A stretch of 64,000 bases of DNA from Maridesulfovibrio salexigens DSM 2638. Its GTDB lineage: Bacteria > Desulfobacterota > Desulfovibrionia > Desulfovibrionales > Desulfovibrionaceae. Below are positions 45,532-54,526 of this stretch, piece by piece. The position numbers and the translations under genes were made by a program. The stretch lies in contig NC_012881.1 in assembly GCF_000023445.1 (NCBI RefSeq), positions 2,361,501-2,425,500 on the forward strand. Direction: 5' to 3'. Under the pieces are notes generated by a model. The model did no database searches. It saw nothing but the letters and a program-made list of their open reading frames with translations, and was not told the origin of the DNA. Every line of letters starts with the position of its first letter. Within the stretch, counting starts at the first letter, position 1.

Positions 45532-46221
45532 CTAATGCCCAAGATTCAGACCCCATCCTTCGAACACAAACAGGATGGCGAATCCGTACCACAAAGTATA
45601 AACCACATAGAAGATCAGAGAGAAGATAACCAGACCGAGCTCATCAGTTATGTCGAGAGGCTCAATCTCATAATAGTTGTATGCTGTCTCAACTGCCTTC
45701 TTCATTACGGTAGATGTTACCTTGGCAACTTTAAACTCTTCCTGACCGTTCAGAGCCTTTTCCATCAGCCCCAGAGAAGTCCACCAGTTAAAAGTGGTCC
45801 TGCGAGCCTCTACACCGTACTTACCTTCGAGGGCTTCTGCATCGTTATGATACATGAGTTCCGCATCATCGAGGCTGGCGTTAAGTATATCCACAACAGA
45901 ACCGGTAACTTCAAGGGCCTTTCCATTTAAGCTTACCTTTACCCCGGCTTTTTCAAACAGCTTGGCAGACTGTTCAGCCTGTACACCAGTAGTATAGGTC
46001 AGCTTGAGAGTCAGATCCTTTTTAACCGCAGGGTCTTTCACTTCATCACGCAGCGGAGCCACGTAATTTACAGACCCCTTGGAGATTGAGTTGTACATGG
46101 CATCGAGATATGCCATCGCATTCTTTCCGTCGAAAATGGGCTGGAACATCACAGCAAGTACGATAAAGAAAGCTGCGAGAAGCGCCAGACCGCCAGAGAA
46201 TTCTTTTTTGTTAATAATCAT
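45532..46221 (-). CDS. Membrane protein paired with TauE/SafE permease, unknown function
   Basis: 229-residue protein not assignable to a named family by eye. One N-terminal hydrophobic segment (about residues 10-30, GGLALLAAFFIVLAVMFQPI) and one or two C-terminal ones (about 198-222, GLVIFSLIFYVVYTLWYGFA) bracket a roughly 160-residue, probably periplasmic domain with a Lys/Glu-rich, cysteine-free sequence. It starts 1 bp after the permease stop, so it is translationally coupled to it. A role as an accessory subunit of the exporter is inferred from position only. Confidence 0.8.
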   Translation of the reverse strand: MIINKKEFSGGLALLAAFFIVLAVMFQPIFDGKNAMAYLDAMYNSISKGSVNYVAPLRDEVKDPAVKKDLTLKLTYTTGVQAEQSAKLFEKAGVKVSLNGKALEVTGSVVDILNASLDDAELMYHNDAEALEGKYGVEARRTTFNWWTSLGLMEKALNGQEEFKVAKVTSTVMKKAVETAYNYYEIEPLDITDELGLVIFSLIFYVVYTLWYGFAILFVFEGWGLNLGH

Positions 46222-46222
46222 C

Positions 46223-47503
46223 TTAGTGTGCCCCTTCTGCCTTAAGATTCTGGATATTCTTCAAGAAAGTACCGATAACCCAGACCGAAAAACCGCCAAT
46301 TACTACAAAGAACGCCCAGATACCTATGGTGTTCAAAGTGTCGCCAAGGGCCGGAGAAATCGGGATGTATCCCATTTCACCCAGCTTTCCGGGCAGAGCA
46401 AAAATACGGTTAACGAAACCGGCCAGAACAGCCATGGCGTAGAATCCACGAATGGTAATACCGGGAACAACCTTAGTTACCAGTGCGCCAATCTGAATAC
46501 CGAGCAGGGAACCAAGCAGCATACCCATTGCAAGAGTATAGAAGATGAACCCGTAAATGGCATACTGGGAAATAGAGGCGAAACCTGCGGTAAAAACAAT
46601 CTGGAAGATATCAGTACCAACAGTTGTCATAGAGGATACGCCAAGCACGTATACGAAGATGGGGAAGGTAAGGAAGCCTCCGCCGACACCCATGATACCT
46701 GCGGCCAGACCTACCAGTGCACCGGAGAGGACCAAAAAGATCCAAGAGATCTGACGTCCGCCGGGAGTAAGGTCCTGATCGAATTTTACCATAGGCGGAA
46801 AGTTAACGGATTGCAGAGACTTACTGAGAGCACCCAGCTCTGCTCCTTCTCCGCCGCCGTGCGCGCAACCACCGGAACCGGCTTTGCGGGCTTTCAGGTA
46901 GTCAAACATGGCGTAGAAGCCGAGGAATCCGAGCATTAACGAATAAACAGTAGTAATAAACGCATCGGAAAGCACGGGGTTAATTTCATAAAGAACACGG
47001 TTGATAATACCGCCCGCAGTGGCTCCGACAATTGCACCGATAAGGAACACTACCGCCAGAGGCACAGACACGTTACCCATCTTGCGGTGGATGACACTAC
47101 CCATAATCGCCTTAGCGAAAATGTGGAACAAGTCAGTACCAACAGCCAGAATACCCTTAATACCGGCACTCATAAGTGCGGGGGCGATAATAAATCCACC
47201 GCCAGCGCCGATACAGCCGGTAATCAGTCCTGCACCAAGACCGATGGCTATCGACACCATAAAAATGCCGAAGCTGTAGAATGCGGGGCTATACGCTTTT
47301 TTGCCGCCGAGAAGATCCGGAAGAACCGGAGCAATATCATCGGCAAAAGCAATACCGCCCAAGATCACGGGGATCAGCATCAGCCCGAGCAGCATACGTA
47401 ATTTCTTGCTGCCCATGATCGCCTTTGCGTTATCGATCTCCCAGCGGGCCATGTAACCGGCCCCAGCCATCATAAATTTACCCCATTGATTGAAAAAACT
47501 CAT
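46223..47503 (-). CDS. TauE/SafE family sulfite/anion permease
   Basis: 426-residue polytopic inner-membrane protein. Two TauE/SafE half-repeats are visible: LGAGLITGCIGAGGGFIIAPALMSAGI (first) and VGLAAGIMGVGGGFLTFPIF (second), the Gly-rich hallmark of the family that exports sulfite, sulfoacetate or similar organosulfur anions. About nine hydrophobic segments. A His/Gly-containing loop (CAHGGGEGAEL) lies between the halves. ATG 47503 has GAGGATAA upstream. It is embedded among two-component genes, implying tightly regulated anion export in a sulfur-metabolising cell. Confidence 0.9.
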   Translation of the reverse strand: MSFFNQWGKFMMAGAGYMARWEIDNAKAIMGSKKLRMLLGLMLIPVILGGIAFADDIAPVLPDLLGGKKAYSPAFYSFGIFMVSIAIGLGAGLITGCIGAGGGFIIAPALMSAGIKGILAVGTDLFHIFAKAIMGSVIHRKMGNVSVPLAVVFLIGAIVGATAGGIINRVLYEINPVLSDAFITTVYSLMLGFLGFYAMFDYLKARKAGSGGCAHGGGEGAELGALSKSLQSVNFPPMVKFDQDLTPGGRQISWIFLVLSGALVGLAAGIMGVGGGFLTFPIFVYVLGVSSMTTVGTDIFQIVFTAGFASISQYAIYGFIFYTLAMGMLLGSLLGIQIGALVTKVVPGITIRGFYAMAVLAGFVNRIFALPGKLGEMGYIPISPALGDTLNTIGIWAFFVVIGGFSVWVIGTFLKNIQNLKAEGAH

Positions 47504-47575
47504 GATTATCCTCACAAATTCATTTCTATTGTTACCTTCGCTCCGGCCGGCTTTTCTACACTTGCCACCCGGACC

Positions 47576-47947
47576 TTAATTACTATTTGCAGCCACACCC
47601 TTGATCTTTACGATCAGTTCATCCGCATTAATCGGCTTAAGGAGATACTCGGATGCCCCCATAGCCTGACAGGATATGACAAGATCAGGACTGATATGAG
47701 CAGTGAGCATCAAAACCCCAATCTGCGGATAAAGTCGCTTTATTTCTCCAAGAAGCCTGATTCCGTCCCTGCCGGGCATTTTGACATCAAGCAGAACAAC
47801 ATCCATCACTTTAAGCCTAAGCGTCTCCATGGCTTCATTTGCGCATGAAGCCGTGCTGACATCCACCCCCCGCCTCTCAAGCCTGCAAGCAAGCACGCGG
47901 GAGAAATCAACTTCATCGTCAACCAGAAGAACTTTAATCCTTTTCAT
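47576..47947 (-). CDS. Receiver-only response regulator
   Basis: 123-residue CheY-like protein. Acidic pocket LLVDDEVDF, phosphoacceptor Asp in VVLLDVKMPGRDG (about residue 53), Thr in MLTAH and Lys in LLKPINADELI. ATG 47947 has AAGGAGG 6 nt upstream. Its start overlaps the end of the preceding receiver gene by 14 bp. Confidence 0.9.
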   Translation of the reverse strand: MKRIKVLLVDDEVDFSRVLACRLERRGVDVSTASCANEAMETLRLKVMDVVLLDVKMPGRDGIRLLGEIKRLYPQIGVLMLTAHISPDLVISCQAMGASEYLLKPINADELIVKIKGVAANSN

Positions 47948-48335
47948 GGACATCCTCCTTCCGGATACATACCTGCCGTACTTTTTCTAACAGCAGTTCG
48001 AAATCGACCGGCTTAGACAGATAATCTGCAACTCCCAACCTGATGCTCTCAGCTGCGGCCTTTTCACAGCCATGACCGGTAAGCATCAAAACCGGCAGTT
48101 CCGGAGCAAGCATCTTGAAAACTTTTAAAATTTCGATTCCATCCATGCCTTCAAGCTTCAGATCAAGGACCGCGACATCAAACTCTTTTTCGCGGAGCAT
48201 TCTCACTGCATCTTCACCGCGGTATGCGGTCTCAACAAGAATGCCCCGCCTGCTCAATCGTTTACGCAATACCTCCGCAAAGCCGACCTCGTCGTCGACC
48301 ATGAGCAGCTTTATTGCCTTGTTGTCATTCCTCAT
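47934..48335 (-). CDS. Receiver-only response regulator
   Basis: 133-residue CheY-like protein. Pocket LMVDDEVGF, phosphoacceptor in VAVLDLKLEGMDG (about residue 59), Thr in MLTGH, Lys in LSKPVDFELLL. It is the second of three consecutive receivers between a Cache-type kinase and the TauE/SafE permease; it starts 18 bp after the first. Confidence 0.9.
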   Translation of the reverse strand: MRNDNKAIKLLMVDDEVGFAEVLRKRLSRRGILVETAYRGEDAVRMLREKEFDVAVLDLKLEGMDGIEILKVFKMLAPELPVLMLTGHGCEKAAAESIRLGVADYLSKPVDFELLLEKVRQVCIRKEDVHEKD

Positions 48336-48353
48336 CTGAACACCATCGGCCCC

Positions 48354-48785
48354 TTAAGCCATACGATTGGTTATCTCATCGATACGAGCCATGGTTTCTT
48401 CATCTTCATGCTCGTGATACAGCTTCATAGCTGCACGTATTTTTTCAACGAGATCATCAATTGAACACGGCTTCATAAGATAATCGAAGGCTCCGTTCTG
48501 CATGCCGGTTATTGCCGATTCCACTGTTGCATGACCGGTGAGCATAATTACTTCGACCAGGGGAAAGTCCCTTTTGATTTCCTGCAACACGGTGAGCCCA
48601 TCCTTATAGGGCATCTTCACATCCAGAATGACCACTTCAATTCCGGGATTCTTGCCCAGCATACTCAGGCCTTCATCACCGCTGTATGCTTTGTGGACAG
48701 TCATGTTGCGCCGCTCAAGCCTCTTAGACATAGCTTCTACAAAAGCTTCCTCATCATCCACGAACAGAATGGTTGCGTTCGTCAT
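48354..48785 (-). CDS. Receiver-only response regulator
   Basis: 143-residue CheY-like protein. Pocket LFVDDEEAF, phosphoacceptor in VVILDVKMPYKDG, Thr in MLTGHATVES, Lys in LMKPCSIDDLV. I chose ATG 48785 (MTNATILF) with AAGGAGG upstream; this overlaps the kinase 3' end by 32 bp in another frame. A longer frame 93 bp upstream has no support. The adjacent kinase is the natural phosphodonor. Confidence 0.9.
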   Translation of the reverse strand: MTNATILFVDDEEAFVEAMSKRLERRNMTVHKAYSGDEGLSMLGKNPGIEVVILDVKMPYKDGLTVLQEIKRDFPLVEVIMLTGHATVESAITGMQNGAFDYLMKPCSIDDLVEKIRAAMKLYHEHEDEETMARIDEITNRMA

Positions 48786-50520
48786 GATCTTCCTCCTTGT
48801 TGTATTCATGAACATTTTCGGAATGAGGCAGGGGTAACCAGATATTAAAACGGGCTCCCCGACCCAAGTCGCTTTCAACCTCTATTTCGCCGCCCATTTG
48901 ATGGACAAGTCCGTAACAAATGGACAGTCCCAGTCCGCTCCCCTTCCCCACCGGTTTAGTGGTGAAAAAGGGATCAAAAATTCTACCAAGATTGGCTGCC
49001 GGAATACCGGGGCCCGTATCTGCAATTGAGACCAAAGCATGCTCATTCTCAGCATGGCAGCTGATCATAAGTTTTCCACCCTTGGACTCCATGGCCTGAA
49101 TGGCATTGTTGATCAGGTTCAGAAAAACCTGCTGCAACTCTGATACAGAGGCCCGGACCGGGGGCATGCCTTTATCCAGATCAAGCGAGAGCTCCACCTG
49201 AGCATAACGGGCCTGCTGCATTGAAATTTCAACAATCTCTTCAATAAGACCCGGAAGCTGAACATCAGCGACACGAGAATCGGTCTGACGAGCAAAACTG
49301 AGCAGCTTATGGGTGATATCTTTGCAACGTCCACCCTGAGTACGGACCTGTTCCAAAGCTCTGCTGATCTCTGTGTAACTGGTGATCTCACCTTCCTCGT
49401 CTTCCAGCAGATCCTGAACCCAACCGGCTTCTTCAATCATTATGGCAACCGGATTATTGATTTCGTGCGCTATACCTGCTGCCAACTCACCAATGGAGGC
49501 CAGCTTTCCGGTTTCCACCATCTGCCTGTTCATCAGCTCATTTTCTTCATCAATGGCCTGAAAACGGACGACCAGTTTTCTGGAGAGATAAATGGCCATC
49601 ACGACAATCGCGATTCCTCCGGAAAGGAAAATAGCCAAGGTAAAGGATTCACTGCGGATCATGGCGGAAAAAGCATCACTTGCATCCTGCTGGTAGACCA
49701 GCTTCCAATCTCCATCCTTAAGTTGGGAAGAAACCGTCACGTATTCTTCCCCGTCACTGCCATGAGAAAGCTGCACAACAACTCCATCCTCGGCCTGAAA
49801 GCGGCGCACGGTCTCATAAGGAGTCAGCACCAAATTGCTTTCACGGTTAGCCGGCGGCTTGGTCTGAAAAACTCCACTGCGATTAAGTATGTATGCGTAT
49901 CCGGTCTCACCGATGCGAATGTTCTCGACAAGATGTGAGAATGCCAGGAAATCTATTGTTGCACGCAAGGTCCACTGGCGTCCGTCAGGATCAGCTCCGC
50001 CCTGTTCGCTGTTGACTGCAATGATGAAATGCGGGGATTGGCGTAAGCCCATAAACACATCACTGATCCCGGTGACCTTTCCACGGCTGTTCAAATACCA
50101 GTTAGCATCAGAGTAATCCGCTCCAAGCAGATTAAATGGGCCGGCATAAGCAACCTGACGGCCACTCTCGTCAACTACCCCCAGATCCACAAAAATGAGT
50201 CCGTACTGCTGCTGCATGAACTTGAGAGTTTTTTCCAGAAACAGCGGATCAGTAAGTTGGTCATAGGAATAGGCCCGGGTCAGAAACTGAAGCTCGGCCT
50301 GCTTCTCTCTCAGAAAGTTGTTAACGTTGTCTTTATGCTTATCCACCACCTCTGCTAAATGGGCGTAGACCTTAGCGCGGTAGATGGAACGAAATTGGTC
50401 GAAGATAAGGCCGCCCACCAAGATCAACGGTGCAATGGATACCGTGATCACTATGAGGGCGACCTTGCGGGAAAGCTTGTCGTATGAGGTCTTGTTTTCA
50501 GTCTGCATATTCGTTTCCAT
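48754..50520 (-). CDS. Cache-domain sensor histidine kinase
   Basis: 588-residue membrane kinase. TM1 is about residues 20-42 and TM2 about 294-318, with a roughly 250-residue periplasmic Cache-type sensor (GYAYILNRSGVFQTKP, DGDWKLVYQQDASDAF). HisKA has the phosphoacceptor in LAAGIAHEINNPVAIMIEE; HATPase has NLINNAIQAMESKGG, DTGPGIPAANL and GSGLGLSICYGL. It is the first gene of the sigma-54-linked cluster. The 60 bp upstream of ATG 50520 contain the promoter -12/-24 element. ATG 50508 (four codons in) is an alternative start. Confidence 0.92.
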   Translation of the reverse strand: METNMQTENKTSYDKLSRKVALIVITVSIAPLILVGGLIFDQFRSIYRAKVYAHLAEVVDKHKDNVNNFLREKQAELQFLTRAYSYDQLTDPLFLEKTLKFMQQQYGLIFVDLGVVDESGRQVAYAGPFNLLGADYSDANWYLNSRGKVTGISDVFMGLRQSPHFIIAVNSEQGGADPDGRQWTLRATIDFLAFSHLVENIRIGETGYAYILNRSGVFQTKPPANRESNLVLTPYETVRRFQAEDGVVVQLSHGSDGEEYVTVSSQLKDGDWKLVYQQDASDAFSAMIRSESFTLAIFLSGGIAIVVMAIYLSRKLVVRFQAIDEENELMNRQMVETGKLASIGELAAGIAHEINNPVAIMIEEAGWVQDLLEDEEGEITSYTEISRALEQVRTQGGRCKDITHKLLSFARQTDSRVADVQLPGLIEEIVEISMQQARYAQVELSLDLDKGMPPVRASVSELQQVFLNLINNAIQAMESKGGKLMISCHAENEHALVSIADTGPGIPAANLGRIFDPFFTTKPVGKGSGLGLSICYGLVHQMGGEIEVESDLGRGARFNIWLPLPHSENVHEYNKEEDHDERNHSVRG

Positions 50521-50579
50521 TCTTTTATCTGCTTAAGGCTACGGCCCCCGTTGAAGAGGGTGGTCCCTAATGCCCCAGA

Positions 50580-50594
50580 GCAAACGCTGTGCCA
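50580..50594 (-). promoter_or_regulatory. Sigma-54 promoter (-24/-12)
   Basis: Minus-strand TGGCACAGCGTTTGC: exact TGGCAC-N5-TTGC consensus with GG and GC ten bases apart, 60 bp before the kinase start. It points at the signalling/TauE cluster that ends with an NtrC-type activator. Confidence 0.85.
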
Positions 50595-51024
50595 CACTAC
50601 GAGCTGGACACTTTGGCCCCACCTAGAGGTCTTAATGGAATAACATGCTGAAATAATGAATTTTTAGTCTAAAAAACAGGTATGCAAAGCTTATTCAAGC
50701 GCAAAAGAGCATCGGAACTAAAAAGCCTGTTTTGCTCACAATTAATCCCTATCGATACCTTTCACCCCGTGCGGTACAAATTGTGCCAGCACCTCCAAAA
50801 GAGGACATCTCCCCCTCGTCTGTTACTAAATTCACAAAGATGCAGATATTGAAAATAAACACACTGGCACAAAATGAACCACTGACTGGGGAAGTACAGG
50901 ATAGAGGCAAATTCCTAATTCATATTAGATAGACTTTTTTTGAATACGGCTAAAAAAAATGTTCAAGGAGATATGCGCTAAACCCAGCCTGCACCGACTG
51001 TGTTTGCCGTAAGGAAAAGAGATT

Positions 51025-51040
51025 TGGCATATAGATTGTA
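51025..51040 (+). promoter_or_regulatory. Weak sigma-54-like element
   Basis: TGGCATATAGATTGTA, correct spacing, but GT in place of the -12 GC and T in place of the -24 C. It lies 38 bp before the receiver gene at 51078. Confidence 0.35.
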
Positions 51041-51077
51041 ATTCAGACAGCACAGACTTTAAACTACGGGGGAAGAC

Positions 51078-51464
51078 ATGGCACAGATTCGAGTACTTAT
51101 TATTGACGATGAAATAGGTTTTTCTTCAGTCCTCGCCAAAAGGCTAGGCAGGAGAGAGGTAGACGTTAGCACTGCATCCTGTGGCGAAGAGGCACTGCAC
51201 CTACTTACGCAAAACACATATCATGTAGCCATACTGGACATGAATATGCCCGGTATGAACGGACTTCAGGTGCTTAGAGCTATAAAAAAAGATTATCCCT
51301 TTGTGGAAGTAATTCTACTGACCGGAAACGCGGATATAAAAAGTGCGCAAGCATCCATGAATGCAGGAGCATTCGACTTCATTCTCAAGCCTGCCGATAC
51401 AGAAATTATCAGCAACAAAATCATCGATGCTGCCCGGATTAGCGGACAGCAAAACCGAATATAA
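51078..51464 (+). CDS. Receiver-only response regulator
   Basis: 128-residue CheY-like protein, strongly similar in layout to the three receivers on the other strand: pocket LIIDDEIGF, phosphoacceptor in VAILDMNMPGMNG, Thr in LLTGNADIKSA, Lys in ILKPADTEII. RRLGRREVDVSTASCGEEAL matches the RLERRGVDVSTASCANEAM of the receiver at 47576, indicating a recent family expansion. RBS GGGGGAAG precedes the ATG. It stands alone, divergent from the sigma-54 cluster. Confidence 0.9.
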   Translation: MAQIRVLIIDDEIGFSSVLAKRLGRREVDVSTASCGEEALHLLTQNTYHVAILDMNMPGMNGLQVLRAIKKDYPFVEVILLTGNADIKSAQASMNAGAFDFILKPADTEIISNKIIDAARISGQQNRI

Positions 51465-51484
51465 ATTAACGGGAACTGCTCAGG

Positions 51485-54085
51485 CTACGTTTCAGAAACT
51501 TCATCCTTAACCTCAAACCTCTTGAAGTCGTTAAAGAAACGTTGCCTGTAAGTCTCCACCTGCTTAGGACTGGTCATAATCATATCCAGCTGGCGAGTAT
51601 GGGTGATCAGATAGCCCAAAACCTTTAGGTGATATTCCATATCCTGACGATCAAGTCCCTCAAGACGCGCATTTAGATTGTCTTCCCGAATGCGGACCCT
51701 GAAATCTAGTTCCTCAAGTATCTCACCGATAAATCTGGCCCTCAAAATCCTTCGCTCCGGGTTGGCAGCCCCACCCTTGAATTGGAAACTGGCATAATTC
51801 TCCACGGTACGCTCACCCACCAATGACTCCACGGAACAAAAATGGAAACCAAATCGGGATTGCAAACAGCAATAATTTTCCGAAATCATGAAATAATTCT
51901 TTTGAGTATACGATGAACGCGAAGCCACATTCAAATTAGGGTTCATGGTCGCTTCGAACATGACCGACATCAGCCCTTTGCCATGAATGGCAGGGGGACC
52001 ATCCCAGACAACTGCCTGCATACCGGCCCAAAGCGCGCGCATGGGAATGGAACGGACATGCTCCATGAAGACACATTTCTGGTTGATCTCACTCTCATCA
52101 CTGACACCGTTACCCAAATCCAGAATCCAGAACTGTCTGGGCACGTTACATACCAGCTGTCTTGATGCAGCCGCAATGTGCTCATCGCTGATGCCGAAGC
52201 CGAACATCTCACGCACAGCCATTTCATGGCAAAACCTCATAATATCATGATAAGTCCGGCACTTGGACGGCCTGAAGTCTGGAGAATCTGAATCAGTAAG
52301 GTTAAGACGGACGATATAACGGGCAGCTTTGCGCAGGGAAGCCTGTACAGGACTACCTTTCATCAGTCGTTTTCGCGGCTTTTCAGTAACTAAAGAATCC
52401 ATTGAACCTGAATAGACAGCATGGCCATCAGCATCAACTGTAACTATCTGTCCTGATTCGAGTTTTTCAAGGGCATCCTTTACACCGAATAAAGCCGGAA
52501 CCCCGAATTCTCGGGCAACATTAGCCAGATGCCCGGCCAAACCGCCCTGCTCAGTGATGACAGCGCTGCAACGGTCCAATAGAGCTGCCCTATTAGGCAG
52601 AGCCTGTTTGAGCACCATTACCCCGCCATCAGGAAATGAAAGTTTATCCGCGCTCTTACGAATGGCAAACACAGGTCCTATCCCGACTCCGGGACTGGCT
52701 GTTTTACCACCAGAAAGCAATGGTGCAGGCAGATCGGGATCACCAAAGGCATGTTCTTCATTGTCGTTTTCAATAAGTAATAGCGGACGGCATTGCAGCA
52801 AAACAAAGGTTCCGTCATCGGTAAAGGTCCATTCAATGTCCTGAGGGATTCCGAAAAAATCTTCCAACTGTATGACAGTCTCAGACACCAGAAGAGCCTG
52901 ATCCTCACTTAACGAAGGTTGAAAAGCTTCCTCTCCAAGCTGGACAGTTGCGCAGACACCTTCAGCTGTATCACATACGAACCTGCTGTTTTTCTCCGCA
53001 ATTTCGGTCCTCAAGACCTGAGCCGGGTTACCGCGCGATACGATAAATTCATCAGTTTCGGCTGAACCATCCACAACAGCCTTCGGCAGCCCCCACACGG
53101 AATAGATGTTAACATTACGGTCACGTACATTCACAGGACTCCGAGAATAAGCCACCCCGGACGAGCTGGCATGTATCATCTCAATACATCCCACACTCAT
53201 GGCCATATCCTCATCACGCAATCCGCGATTATTGCGGTAAGCCATGGCCTGCAAGGAATATTTGGAGGCCATAACCTCCTTCACCGCATCGGTCAGAGAA
53301 GCTCTTCCGACATTCAGTATGGACCGATACTGCCCCGCAAAGGCCGCCCCCTCCAAATCTTCACCGAGCGCACTTGAACGTACAGCCAGATTAACCTCTC
53401 TGCCCAACTCTGCGCAGAGAGTGTCGTATGCATCCAAAATCGCATCAGAAAGCTCTTCAGGCAATTCAGTCTCCAGAATCAATCCCATCACCGCTGAAGA
53501 AAGCTGAAAAATCTCATTGCGATCATTTAAGTCTGTGGATTGGATACGCCGGTCAATTTCCTTCTGTAGCCCCCCAGAGTTCATAAACAAATTAAAGGCT
53601 GCGGTTGAAACCACAAAGCCAGGTGGGATATTCAAATCAAGCTTGGCCCCGGCTTCACCAAGCAACGCCATTTTAGGACCGCACAGATCTATTTGCTCTC
53701 TTCCCACATCATTGAGGTTCAAGACCAGATCACCCTCTCCGGTAAGTTGCACAGGCTCAATATGTTCTGCAATTCGTTCCTGTATCTCTTCAAACCTATC
53801 ATACAATTTGAGATATCCATCCGGCTTAAGCTCATTGAGATATTTGATCATTTGATAGGTTGAGACAGAAATACGAGTGCACTGGGCTCGAACATAATGC
53901 ATTCCGTATGGAGTATAACCGCGTAAGGCTTCCTCCAACTCAGCTACATATTCATGCATTCTGGTATTGGCTTGGATGAGCATACGAAAACTATTGTAGC
54001 GGTCTGTAAGCATCTGCCGGGCTAATTCCGGATCAATACTTTCCTTTTTCTTTTTCCCGAAAGGCAACCAATCAAAGAAACTCAT
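51485..54085 (-). CDS. PEP synthase-like protein with unassigned C-terminal domain
   Basis: 866-residue protein. After a Lys-rich N-terminus and helical region (about 1-130), an ATP-grasp/pyruvate-binding domain is clear: GPKMALLGEAGAKL, NIPPGFVVST, AVRSSALGEDLEGAAFAGQY, GVAYSRSP and DIEWTFTDDGTFVLLQCRPL (to about residue 440). The swivelling phosphohistidine domain follows (VITEQGGLAGHLANVAREFG, His about residue 520). The usual PEP-binding barrel is absent; instead about 300 residues (560-866) are unfamiliar, with QKNYFMISENYCCLQSRFG as a notable stretch. It may phosphorylate a non-pyruvate substrate, as rifampicin phosphotransferase does, but no function is proposed. Confidence 0.8.
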   Translation of the reverse strand: MSFFDWLPFGKKKKESIDPELARQMLTDRYNSFRMLIQANTRMHEYVAELEEALRGYTPYGMHYVRAQCTRISVSTYQMIKYLNELKPDGYLKLYDRFEEIQERIAEHIEPVQLTGEGDLVLNLNDVGREQIDLCGPKMALLGEAGAKLDLNIPPGFVVSTAAFNLFMNSGGLQKEIDRRIQSTDLNDRNEIFQLSSAVMGLILETELPEELSDAILDAYDTLCAELGREVNLAVRSSALGEDLEGAAFAGQYRSILNVGRASLTDAVKEVMASKYSLQAMAYRNNRGLRDEDMAMSVGCIEMIHASSSGVAYSRSPVNVRDRNVNIYSVWGLPKAVVDGSAETDEFIVSRGNPAQVLRTEIAEKNSRFVCDTAEGVCATVQLGEEAFQPSLSEDQALLVSETVIQLEDFFGIPQDIEWTFTDDGTFVLLQCRPLLLIENDNEEHAFGDPDLPAPLLSGGKTASPGVGIGPVFAIRKSADKLSFPDGGVMVLKQALPNRAALLDRCSAVITEQGGLAGHLANVAREFGVPALFGVKDALEKLESGQIVTVDADGHAVYSGSMDSLVTEKPRKRLMKGSPVQASLRKAARYIVRLNLTDSDSPDFRPSKCRTYHDIMRFCHEMAVREMFGFGISDEHIAAASRQLVCNVPRQFWILDLGNGVSDESEINQKCVFMEHVRSIPMRALWAGMQAVVWDGPPAIHGKGLMSVMFEATMNPNLNVASRSSYTQKNYFMISENYCCLQSRFGFHFCSVESLVGERTVENYASFQFKGGAANPERRILRARFIGEILEELDFRVRIREDNLNARLEGLDRQDMEYHLKVLGYLITHTRQLDMIMTSPKQVETYRQRFFNDFKRFEVKDEVSET

Positions 54086-54526
54086 AGGGCAATATCCTTA
54101 TGGAATTACGAGAACACCGATGCCGTAATTATCGTCTGAAACACATTTCAGACCATACATTTTCAGCACAGAAAAATACAAACATTCACAGTCAGACACA
54201 TTTCACAGCCTACTGACATATTACCTTCACCACAATCTCCGAAATGAACAGTAAATACCAGTAAACCCGAAATTTACCCTTGCAATATTAGTGCAACACT
54301 AACGAAGTCGTCTTCGAAAAACCATCCATAAACGCCACCCGCAGCACACTACGACAAAAAGCTGAAATTCACCGCCTCTCGGAGTAAGTACTTGCTTAAA
54401 GAAAAAAGTACGATATTCTTTCAGAACTTCTAAACGAACTCCATCAATTAACCAGATGCCAATGAAAGCTGTAACATTCAAACAAAACAGTTAAAATTAG
54501 AAAAATAAACAATACAGGAGAATAAA
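54086..54526. other. Intergenic region, no gene seen
   Basis: AT-rich stretch between the divergent PEP-synthase-like and selenoprotein genes. It holds short frames without ribosome-binding sites. The promoters must lie here; none stands out. Confidence 0.4.

Noticed and set aside
50732-50932. 66-codon open frame between the kinase and the lone receiver
   Set aside because: No ribosome-binding site, no similarity, and composition like the surrounding non-coding DNA.
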